64,000 nt of DNA from Icerya purchasi (taxonomy: Eukaryota; Arthropoda; Insecta; Hemiptera; Monophlebidae). The notes beneath the pieces are model-generated. The model searched no databases. It was not told the DNA's origin and was given only the letters and a program-made list of their open reading frames with translations. The translations under genes were made by a program, and so were the position numbers. The stretch spans positions 296,299,756 through 296,363,755 of the forward strand of contig CM077115.1 in the NCBI GenBank assembly GCA_039619475.1, written 5' to 3'. Positions 14,501 through 27,040 of the stretch are shown here, piece by piece (the first letter of the stretch is position 1; each line of letters begins with the position of its first letter).

Positions 14501-17500
14501 TAACATGAAGCAGAAGTTAATGAAACATCCGACGAATTTAACTATAGTCTCTACCTTCAAATGAAAAAAACATGCAAGTATTAAACCCGATTTACAATGC
14601 CTTATCTTCAGAAGAACTGGCACAAAAATTTATCGGAGAAAATATTCAGAACAGTAATAAATTGTTAAATACGCTCTAATTAGGCTATTATCATTTCCGC
14701 CCCAGAAAAATGACTATAAAAACTGAAACTTATTTTTCTTCCACACAAAAGAATTGAGATTAGCCGCTGCAGAAGAAAAAGATATGAAATTGCAACTGTA
14801 TCAGAAAAACAGGAGAAATTGCAATTGTTAACGATTTCAACCTTCCTTACGCAACGACTTAAAATTATAAAAATAAATTTACATATAAAAACATGGATTT
14901 TTTTGTTACATTTCATAAATATATTTACAAATTTTAAAAATCGACGATATTATATCGTCGGTTTAAGGGTGAAACTCACCAAGTGACATTTGATAAGACG
15001 TCAGTTAGGGAGTTTTACTTCTTAAGGGACAATATGCTTCACGCGTCTTTTTCAAAAAAAAAAAAAAAAAAATACTTAAAAAGCAGGTCAAAAATAAGCA
15101 CGTCAATATAGACTGCTACCTAAACACATTTTTAATATTTTGAACGCTACCAAATTTAAATATCTGGAACGTTGTGATACCACCAAAACGAATCGTTTTC
15201 AAAACTTACGGGTACTTCACCACACTACGTCTTCAGTAATTTTCAAAAGATTTTATCGAGATTAATTAAAAACCGGCAAGTTTATAATTACTAAGGCACA
15301 TGAAATTATATTCTTTAACGTTAATATAGATGTTAAACTAAAAGATATAAACATATTTTATAATACTTACTTCTTCACTAAAATCGGAATAAATTAATTT
15401 GGTCGGATAAACGACTGAAGCGAGGGATGGCTGCGTTGAAGGCCCAGCAACGGATGGTGATGACGGCAGCATTGTCAAAAAAGAAGTTGGTTGTATTAAC
15501 GGTATAGGCGCCGTTGGGAGATAAAGAGCCGGTGGAATCGCTAACTGTCCTTGCGTTGATCCTGACTGATTGGTAGGCATTTGATATTTACTAACGTAAA
15601 TTAACTTCTTGGCGAAATTTGAATTCATTAGACTTGGTGCGGATTCCTTCAATTTCGAGAACACGGTACTTTGAAGGTGATGATACATTTCGTCTGGTAG
15701 AATATTTGGAAATTCGGTTTTTAAATCAAACGGCTGTAAAGAAGCAATCTACCGAATCATTACAAATATAAATAAAATAAATTTAGCAAAAATTTAAGTC
15801 GTTTTTGAAATAAGACGCTGTTTAAATATTTTTGGATAACGAAAATAGCCATGTTCCATGTTACTTTTCTTTACATTCAAATTATTAAAAGTATTAAATG
15901 CGAACAATTATTCACATTGACTATAAAATTATTTTTATGTTTTAAAACGAGTTGGAAAGAAACGATTTAAATTAAAGCAAGAAAAATACTTGCCCCCCGA
16001 AATTTATTAAATTCCATTAAAAACAAGCGGTTTTCAAAAATGAAGTACTTCTGTGTGATTCGCCGACTAGTATTTTGGCTTTTTTCAATAATAAGTTGAC
16101 GATTGATATGAAGAGATTATCGCCTTACTCTTTTTTTATTTTTTTCCTATATTTATTTATCGATTTATTAATAAAAAATATAAATTTCTATATTTGATTA
16201 ATAACTATTATTTTAGGACGACAAAATTTTCATCCACCGTATACACATAGACTTTACGTGCGATCACAAAGTAGTTTGAAAAACCAATATTTTTGAAAGC
16301 TTTTTAGGAGTAAACTGAATATAGTACAAAAATCGATTAATTCTGCACACAGTCGCTTTTCTTCGCCTTCTTAATAATGATATTACTCATGTTCAAAATA
16401 CTGCATGAAGCTACAGTATTTTCCACGGCAAGTAAATCAATTTTTTCGTTGGTACAAATCGTTGCTTGTCAAATACGCTTTATCTCACGACTTTCGTGTA
16501 AAACTGCAGCATGACTTTCTTTATTACTTTAAAACTAGCTCTCTACCAATTTGTTTTTTTGAAATATGACTAATTACAGTTCTTTAAGAGCATTAAGAAC
16601 TCCGTATTCATGAACCAACGATAATTAACGGTTTTCTTGCGTTAAATAAGTATCGACATCAATTTCCATCATACTTACTAGCCCATTCAAATTTAATAAT
16701 TAGGTTCTACTCTATTTCTATACTTCACAAAGTAATAAATTCACAGTATTATGCAAAACATAAATAATAAAAGTATCATAAAAATTATATAAAAATCTCA
16801 AAATAAAAAACTAGATTTTCATAAAAATATTCTTAAAAAGAAAAATTACTACTTGTCATTTATAGAGATAAAACGGTATTTCCCAATAATTTACTGAACA
16901 TGTGGTCTCCTAAAAATAAGGTATGAGAAATTTTTTTTCAATAGAAATTTATTAATTAAAGCAATGAAAAGACATATATCATAACAAAATTTTAATGATT
17001 AATTTATTTTAGCATATTTCTCATTAAAACTGCTTTTGTAAGTGATCTCAGTGTGTAATTTTCACGGATTTAATGATGTAAATCTAGTATTGTGTGAAAT
17101 ATACGTATTATATTATTAAAAATCTATATTACATCTTCGCAATCAAAAAGGAAAATAATTTTAAATGCCTACTTAAAAATCTGTTATGGTAAATCAATAA
17201 CAGGGTTGCGTTTCACTTAATTTAAAAGTAACAACAACATTAAAATGAAATATGTTAATACATAAAAAATCGACAAAAATTTTTTATTATTGTTTCGTTG
17301 AAAAATTAGAACTAACTCTTACCTTTTTTTCCTTGTCCGGTATTTTTTTTAATGTTGAAACATAATTGTTATCTGGTGACGAAGAGGAAGGAAAGTACAT
17401 GTTAACCGAACTAAACATATCATCGTTTTTTATTCGATTAGCTGATAAGCCTAAACACGCAAAAATGAAAAGCGATTAGTAACATTCAATTATACAATTC

Positions 17501-17520
17501 AGATATATACTTACATACAT

Positions 17521-17551
<31 letters not shown>

Positions 17552-20500
17552 CACATATATTACCCGCGATAAGTCCGTTGCACGAAATCGTCAAAAAAGT
17601 AGTTAAACTGCACTTTATAAATCTCTTAATTTCGGCAGTTATCATCCTCATTGCTAAATAATATTTAAGCAATTCAGAAACTGCACATCGACAATGTTGG
17701 TATCAATAAACGTGGGTCTTTCAATAAGTAACGTGACACGACTTATTTCACGCCCGCTGCTTGGTGAAACTATGTAAAATTTATGTGGGAGACAGAGGAG
17801 CAAAATACGAACAGAACGCCGTTTTACGCGTTCTGATCTGATCAGTAGAACTTCTATACGCACGTGTCAAACATGGCAGTGAACGTTTCCAAGCCGGTGA
17901 GTTACGAGACACGCGCGGTCACCAAATTTTTGACAGCTGAAGAAGTTGTAGATGCAAAAATTGATCGCAGACTGTGCATAGCATACGATGCAAATAGCAT
18001 TATGACGCGTAAGTGTGTCTCAGAGTCGAAGGAAGCGAGTAAAGTGTGAATCATGAAAGGTCAACCAGATGGTCCGCCAAAAGCCAAAACTGAATGCTCT
18101 GCCAGAAGGTTCTCGTAACCGTCCTCTGGAACCGGCACGGATTCCTATTGTTGCAATTTCGTACACAAAAGGATACGATAACGGAGTACACTTACCGCGA
18201 CACCCTTTTGGCACTTCATCGAGCGGTTAATCGGAAGAGACATGGCTGCAGTCTGGAGAGCAGTGCCTTTACAGATAATGCATAACCGAGTACGCCCGTT
18301 CTCGTTCGCACGTGAATTAAAAATCAAAATTGGGACGAATTTTCACATCCACCCTACTTGCTTGATGTAGCGGCACCTTCGGATTTTCACGTTTTCCCCG
18401 GCTGAAATGAGTGGGAAACGTTTCGTAACAGACGACGAAATCACGGAGGCAATAACGACATTTTTCGCTAAATGTACCGCCCAGTTTTACCACGACGTTA
18501 TCGATAAATGCCCTAATGTTTTCGGAAATTATATCAAAAAATGGAGTATTTTTTCTAGTTTCTTTGGTATTTTTTTCATGATAATTAGATGTCGGGAAGG
18601 GTATTTTCAAAGCCACGCCACGTTATTTATTGAACGTCCCACGTATACATATATATATAAAATATATATTGATACCAACACTGTCGATGTGCAGTTTCGG
18701 AATTGCTTAAATATTATTTAGCAATGAGGATGATAACTGCCGAAATTAAGAGATTTATAAAGTGCAGTTTAGCTACTTTTTCGACGATTTTGTGCAGCGA
18801 GCACGGGTAATACCGCGATACACGGATGCGGAAGTTTAGACCAGCTTTCGGTAAACAGTGTGTGTGTGCGCGTATGTGTGGTTGTTTTGTTCCGTGCAAT
18901 CCAGAGCAGAATGATCAGGTACGATGTGGCAAAATAGTGTATCAGTTGGCGAATGTAAAGTAGTTGATCGATAAAACGAAATACTATTGATTTTCGGTAG
19001 AATACGGTAAATCCCGAGAATGAACGTAATTTGAGACTAGTCAGTTCTTGTGTGCTTTTATGTAATTTAACGAATGAGACCCGTTAAAATTATTCCTTTT
19101 TTTTTATTAGTTGTCCTTATCGCGTTCTATTGAGTAGTAAAGATGTTATAAGTGCATGTTAAACCGTCAATTATTACTCAAATCTATTACATCTATTAAA
19201 TGTAATTTTTTTATAAATACCGTTTTTTTGGTCATATCGCGGGGGACAATGGTTGGGTGCCTCAAGACTCAACGTTTAAAAAAAAAAAAAAAATGTAACT
19301 AAGAAGTTTGTCGGACGGTTTCAACAATTTTTTTTTAAAATATTTTTTTCATCTCTGTATGTCGTACTTTCTATACATTATTACTACTTTTTTCATCTTA
19401 ATCCGAATCGTTGCCCGAAACAATATAAACACCGAAGAAAATAGTAAAAATCCTGTCATTGGTGGTTGCACCATGAACAGTCACAACTACATCAACTAGC
19501 GCCTCGAATTAAGAATGATAACAACATCGTATTATTTGGCTTCCAGAACAAGGACCCGAGAAATCGGAGATTAACATCGTATCAGTATGTATATGAATAT
19601 ATGTATAAAAAACACTCGCGTATACAAATAAATAAATGACATTTGAAAGCCTGATTTAAGAAGTAAAAAAAACAAAAAAAACAAACAAAATAAATACGCA
19701 TTCTATTTACAGAAAAAACTGAAAACAATGAAACTAAAAAATTTGAAAATAATAAAAGTATAGTAGTATGACACTATAGGGTTTCTTCAGTTATTTTTTA
19801 CATTATAAAAGAAATTGTACGAATGAAGTGAATTAGATTTTTCTTCAAAAAGTTAGTTTGTTTTATTTCTGGCTGTAAGTTTAAAATAATCATAAATAAT
19901 TTTGCTTTTGTTCAGCTTCGTTTTACTGAAATAGCTTAATTACTGTTGCAAAATAAACGGTTCGTGGAAATACACATCTGTCAAAAGCGTTATAAATAAA
20001 GAAGTATACAGCCACAAATCCAAATTTCCTTCGAAATCCAAGAATGAAAAAGAAAAAACTCAGTAGTTACGCGTATCAGATTATTTAAAGATTTATAATC
20101 ATACTTTCTGTCAAGGTTAATCTCAATTAAGGCCAAATGAACAAGGGAAATTATTCACCACTTTAACACTAGACCTACCAAACCCGGTCAAATGACCGTT
20201 TTTGAAATTTAGTTTCGATTTTCATACGCATAGCGTTACCGTATCGCCATGTAATTTTTTGACTTTTTCTATAATATATATATAACCCATTTTTAAATAT
20301 TCACGAATTTAAAATTCATATGTCTAGTCTACCATAAGCGGTTATTTGACCGGTTGAGGAATAAGGTGAATATAACAATATTTTATGGCATGATTTACAT
20401 TTGATTTCTTATTTATGCCCCGTTTGACATATGTTTTTTTTTTTTTCATTTTTACTTCATCATTTGTATCTTAATCTCCAAAAATGTCAAGACATCGGAA

Positions 20501-23500
20501 AAATATAAATTTATTAGTCAAAATAAACAGTATTGACGAGGATTGTTCGGAAGATGGCCAGGAAGTTTCCGATACTGATGACGATACAGCGGAGAACTTA
20601 TTTGACAGCGGTAGTGACGAAGAAGATATTTTGGATGTACCAAGAGAACAAAAAAGAAAGAGAACTATAAACAATTTCAAAAATGAAAATGGGGAAGAGA
20701 TTGAAACTAGTACGGAAGGAACTGTTTGGCAAAAAATAAGAGAAGAGTCTAACCGCGGAAGAGCACCGATATATAATATTTTCAAGGAAATGTCAGGGCC
20801 GACAAGACACGCTAAACGAAATATTGTGAAGGGCAAAGTTGACTTGACATTTTCCTTGATTATTGATTATAACATGATTGAACAGATACGAATATATACG
20901 GAATTAGAAACATTTCGAGTGCTGGAAACGAAATGGAATTTATCTGCTGCAAAATTACGTGCATTTATTGGACTTTTATATGCGCGCGGTTTATACGAGG
21001 CTAAAATTTATCTTATTTATGGAATCAGAAATAGGGTCCATCGACAACTACGAGTCGAAATGAGTTTACCGAAGTCATGAGGTTTATTCAGTTTGACAAC
21101 AGAAATCAACGAAGCAAACGCTTACAAAATGATAATTTCTCTTTGACGTCTGAAGTTTGGTACAAATTGATCGAAAACAGTCAAAACTGTTACAAACCAA
21201 GAGCTTATATCTCTATAGATGAACAGTTGTTTTGAACAAAAGTACGTTGCAGATTTACTCAATACATGACCAATAAACCAGACAAATTTGGCATAAAATT
21301 CTGGTTTGCTTCCGATGTAAATAGTAAGTATATAGTAAATGGCTTCCCATATTTGGGAAAAGATGAGGGAAGAGAATCATCGGTCCCACTTGGGGAGTTT
21401 GTAGTTTTGAAATTAGTAGAACCATATACGGGCCGTGTGAGAAATATTACTACTGACGATTTTTTTACAAGCATGACATTAGCAAGAAAACTTCGAGAAA
21501 AAAAAACTACGCTTGTCCGAACTATTCGCAGAAATAAAAGTTACCAAAATTAGCGAGAGAGCCAAATGATAGTTACGCTTCTCTACAATAATATACAAAT
21601 CTAATGATTTTATTCTTACAATTTACAAAGCTAAACCTAAAAACAAGGTGCTGATGCTTTGCAGTCCTCCGTTGAAATTGAAGAAAGTGATACCTGTATC
21701 ACGAAATTCGGTGTGGATGTAACTGATCAAATGGCCAGAAAATATAGTGTAAAATCTAAAGCCAAAGATGGTCTTTACAGGTATTTTTCAATATCTTGGA
21801 TTTAGCCGGAATAAATGCTTGGATTTTATACAAGGAAACGACTGGTGAAGAAATATCGAGGCAAGCATTTTTATTTAAATTAGCAGAAGAGCATGGGGCC
21901 GAATATCAGAAGGAGAGACGGCCAAGCAAGGAATGTTCATCAGAAAAAATAAGAAAAATCCCTACAACTATAAATTCATCTGAATGGAAAACTTGTCAAA
22001 TAAGATATTGTAAAGACAATAAGACTAATAAAATTTGCGTAAATTGTAAAAGATACGTATGTTGAAAATGTGCTTTACAAAATACTGTAATTTGTAAAAA
22101 ATGTGCTCAAAATGCATATATTTAAATAAAACTTTTCTAAATATAAAAAATATTTTGTTAACTTTACTCCTCCCTTTGTTAAATTAACTAAAATCCCTTT
22201 CTATATAAGGATACATATATTTTTGTGGAACCGGTCATTTGACCGGTCATGGTACGAATAGGTATACAGAAATGTCGGTAGGTTTAGTGTTAAACAATTT
22301 ACAACGTACATACAAACATAAATTACCAATTACGTTTAATTAAAAACCTAAAAATAGCCTTATCACTTTTTTTAAATTTATTTCTGGAGTTGAGCAATAT
22401 TATTCAAACTCAGCAATAAATAGCAAATCTAACATAACGGAGAAACATTATTATGGGACTTTTATAAGGAATAAAAACAAACAAAACTGCTTTTGATAGA
22501 ATAAAATAACATTAATAAAATTAACCATTCATAAATTTGAATAATAAATCATAATAATTCAGAGATCAAATGACACCAAAATTTTCAGAAGCGAGTAACA
22601 CTAGCATTTAATTTAATATTACTATTACCGATCTGACTTCTTTCTATTTTTGTATTATCACTGGCGGAATGGCATGTAAATTGCAATAATTCAACTTCCA
22701 TTAATCCCTTCATAAAATGATTAGCGGACACATTATCAGCAACGGATATATCGTTCTTATTCCCGCTTGTACTGGTACAGCCTGCATACGTAATTTATTC
22801 ATTTTATAACATACAAAACTAAAAAATCATATTTATTAATAATTATACCTCCGTACCTCCCACCAACGCACAAACTGCTTGGCTCCATAATTAATGTAAC
22901 CCACTTAAAACCAAACACTGCATTTCGAAACAATGTAGTGTGTGCGTGTGTGCGCGTGAATACATACATGCGTGTATATTTACACTTATAATTCTGTAAA
23001 ATACATTTTTAAAAATTTATAATTTAATATAGAATTTAATATACAACATTCTACCCGATAACTCTTTTTGAAAACCAAATAATATTTAAATAATAAATTA
23101 TGGATTTTAATTTACTAGATCAGTTTTTTTCATTTTTAAATGTCGGGAATGAACTACGTGGGTCGGCTGAAAAGTGATGCACACATGCTTGTAGAACGCA
23201 AACGAAAAGAAATAGCGAGATCGGGCAAAAAGTAAATCAAATTACAATTCTTAAACTTCAAAATCATTTATTTATTTTTCAACTTAGTCACCGTTAAGAC
23301 TAACACATTTTTCCCAACGCGTAGCAAGTTTTTTCATTCCGTCACTGAAAAATTCTTCCGACTTTTCTCGAATCCAGGACTACTTGATAGCTCATTTCAC
23401 TTCATCATCCGAGGTGTAATGATTACCCTTGAGGTCTCTCTTCGCTAAAGGAAAAAGATAAAAATCGCAAGGCGCAAGATCGGGTAAATAAGGAGGGTGT

Positions 23501-26500
23501 GGAATCGGTTCAAACGTCAGCTTTCTCATTGACGCTGTTTGTTCTTATCTGTTAAACGGTGTAGTACCCATCATCGTGCATAGATTTTACGGTATCCCAA
23601 TTGTTCAATAATGAAGTCGACACGTTTCTTCGATATTCCAACATGATTTGCGATTTGACCGGTCATTTTGAATCAAATCATTAATAAGTTTGCGATACTT
23701 GTCGTCTGTGGAAATGATCGGACGTTCGCTGCGCGTTTCATCAACAATTATGATTTTTCCAGGCTCGCAATCAAGAAATTTTATTACCCATCGATTGACA
23801 GTAGACCGATCAACAGCATCGTCACCACAAACATCCTTTAAACGAGGATAAATTTCAGTAGGAGCCACTTTTTCAGTGTTATAACAGCACGCTGTTTAAC
23901 TTTCGTTGACATAACACTAGAACACGTCCCCATATTTACGCTGCTCACAGCACACTGGATGGACGCAAGGAATTCAAACTGCGCATGCGTATAAACGAGG
24001 AATGTCACTTACGAATGTCACCAGGCGCGCTTTTGTAGCTCACTTTGTTCGCGTTCTACAAGCATGTGTGCATTACTTTTCAACGGACCCACAGAAAAAC
24101 ATCCGAATAACTCTATAATGAAGTTAAAAAGCGGCTTACCTTTACTGATTAAGTCCTTCAAGTTTATTGTCTTCTGAGTAAAACCATTCCAAAAAGTACC
24201 ACCATCTGATAATGGAATAAATAATTGCGGAGGACCATTTTTGTTACCCGCATTATTATCATTATTTATAAGCCAAATGAAATTAGTGTATCCACCTGGC
24301 ATAGCTAAATCAGCATCAAATAATTCTGCGTCAAATGGGCATCCATATAAACCGAATCTAATAATTAATAATACGATATAAATCAATTAAAAAAAAAAAA
24401 AAAAAATCATCGTAAAGTACATATATTTACAACCTACGCAGTAATAAATCGTATAAAAATACTTGCTTCATGACAACATACATGCTACTACGATTTGAAA
24501 AATAATCTGTAATTATTTTGCGACTATGTTGTGTTTAATAATCATGTGTATACATTATAATTATTTCCTTTCCTTTTATTGTTTTTAGTTTTAAAGTAAT
24601 GTGGAAAACATCCATATAATTTTAATTAGTAAAAATATAAAAACAATTTTATTTGGGAAGTAAATACAGATTCCACCATTAAATATGCGCAATGAATATT
24701 ATTATCATTTACGGCACAGACGTAGCTATATCAATTAATATTGATTACATTTAGAATGACTGCTTGATTTCTATTCTGAAATGAGTCGATTCATGCTATT
24801 TTATAATATATTTTGGTATTTAATGATTGATTGGTTGAGTGTCGGTTCATTTTTATGCAACAGTGATCATAATCTTCGTCGGATCTGTTCATATTTTGGA
24901 TACTCCCGTTGTATTTTGTTAATGTGCGGATTTAATACGTGATTCTAACTACAAATAAAAATAAGCTAGAAATTTAAACAACCACCAAAAAAGAAAACGG
25001 ACCTTTTCCGTTACTTAAAATTGGAAAAATAACAATATCGAGAGGACTCATTTCTTTCGTATTCCTGTTCCGAGAGCCAGTTGAGAAAGACTCAATTCTC
25101 TTCCCTCGATGATTAAATTAATCACGATGATGATATGAAAAATATAAAAATAAAAAAAAATTGAAAAATTTCGGGCACCAGCGGCACTTTTCCTTTGGTG
25201 TGTTGCAACCGGTATAGCTCCGCCCAGTAGAACATTGGACTTTTCGATACAAAAAAGAATAAGATTGCGAAGGAGAAACATTTGCCGATACAAAAAATAT
25301 AATTTCTCCGTTAAGAAGATTTCACGAGGGCCCATCCCGTGTCCACTAAGAAAATTTCTAATGGAAAGTCGCGTATATTTCCAGTATTTTAAAGAAACGA
25401 TAATTTAATAGTGCACGTATAAAGTTCGGATACAAAACTGATTAATTAAATCCAAAATTCAAAACGAAAAGACGTGCGACGTGGCGTGTACAATCTTGCG
25501 AACGGTAACGCGACGAATTGTTGGAGGTAATGCAACCTCGACGACGTTCTGACTTAGAGTAACATGTAGAAAAATCGCTCGATATCTTTTCGCCTGTTTC
25601 TAGTGAATATTACTAACAAACAAAAAAAAACACGGCGCCGCATCGATCCTTTTTGGCAATTTCTTAGTGTTATTTCGCGGCGATCACCCTGCCTTTTTGC
25701 CTTTTCGGGTTTTTTTATCAAAAAAAAATTCTCCCGTCTCAACGTAGCTCGGTACGCATTTCAAACACCCATACCGCCAGCAAATGCTCTATCCCCGCTT
25801 CTCGGCCACACACAACGAAACCAGTTCGCTACACCGACACAGCGGTCAGAACAGTTATGCCAGGATCCCTCGATTTTCTTTGACAAACAATGGCGCGTTG
25901 GCCCGCTGCCATGACCACCCGAGAAATAGAATGACTGTCACAATTTTATTATTTTTTTAGCTAGGACAGCATCATCAAAGGCCATAAGAAATGCCGAATC
26001 CGTCTTAATATGCACGGAAAACATTAAACTATAATAAAAATAAAAATTAGAACCTAATTTATTAAAACAGTAACGAATTCAAGCAATGTAAAAAAGTATA
26101 AGAAACTACAACAAGATCGCATTTTAGACAAGCTGCAATAAAATAAAACGTGCTTGTATTATAAATATAAATTTACATTTCTTAATAATTTGTAATTATA
26201 TTTATATAATCATACAAAACTGTAATCGATGTTAAGAAAAATAATTTCAAATAATTTATTTAGATTTATAATCATTTACATCATAAAAAAAAAAAAAAAT
26301 TAAAAAGGAAGAAAAATCAATGAAAGAACACATTAAATATCAGAAACTTGTTACTTTTTATTTCGTAGCGTAATAAATACAAATTAAAGTTATATATCGA
26401 TTTTAATAGTTTTGGTACAAAAACACCGAACAATAATAATAAAATGTAAAGAGAAAAAATGTTTAGGAAAATTAATTTAAACATTTACATTTTGCGTCAT

Positions 26501-26987
26501 GATTTAAATTATCAACTAAATGTTTACATCAAAGGATCTTACTGCAATATGTTTACTTAAAATACTACTTTAAGACACAATAATTTATGTTTAAATCCGA
26601 AAAATATCTGTGTAGTGTAATATGTGCGCAAAATTAATTAGAAATACTAACCTAGAGCGTAGTATTAGATGGTAGCGGTTTTTTCGTTTATGCAGCTCTT
26701 TACTTATACTCATTAATAGCGAGAAGCACTGATACAACATAAACCCCTTTGAGTCCAAGGATGCGACATTTGTTAACATATAAAAGAACCAACGTAATGC
26801 TCCAGCCGACCAACACTTGAGGACTTGCGGCAACCATTCAATAAGTTTATTCATTAAAATAATTTCAAATTGATTCGGTTGATCTTCTTTAACAGTTTTA
26901 CATCCTCTTTAATAAAAATTAATAGAGGAACGTTAGTGTGACGCAATGGTTTTTAAGTTACTTATTTTAAATTATAAATTTTATTTG

Positions 26988-27040
<53 letters not shown>

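Larger units (their letters stand above)
17451..22628 (-). other. Bruce intron O-P with two transposons
   Basis: The longest intron found (5.2 kb). It holds a (CA)n/(TA)n microsatellite (17,519-17,558), an inverted-repeat mariner (17,560-18,812) and a piggyBac element (20,163-22,293). The stretch 18,813-20,162 is AT-rich with nothing recognised. Confidence 0.7.
22782..24139 (-). other. Bruce intron N-O
   Basis: Mostly occupied by the mariner at 23,154-24,096. The remaining 22,782-23,153 has only a (GT)/(GC)-rich patch (about 22,938-22,980). Confidence 0.7.

Noticed and set aside
18317..18616. 99-codon minus-strand frame
   Set aside because: Antisense of the mariner C-terminal remnant; no family pattern.
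20471..20836. 121-codon minus-strand frame
   Set aside because: Shadow of the piggyBac N-terminal region; serine-rich antisense of an acidic coding stretch.
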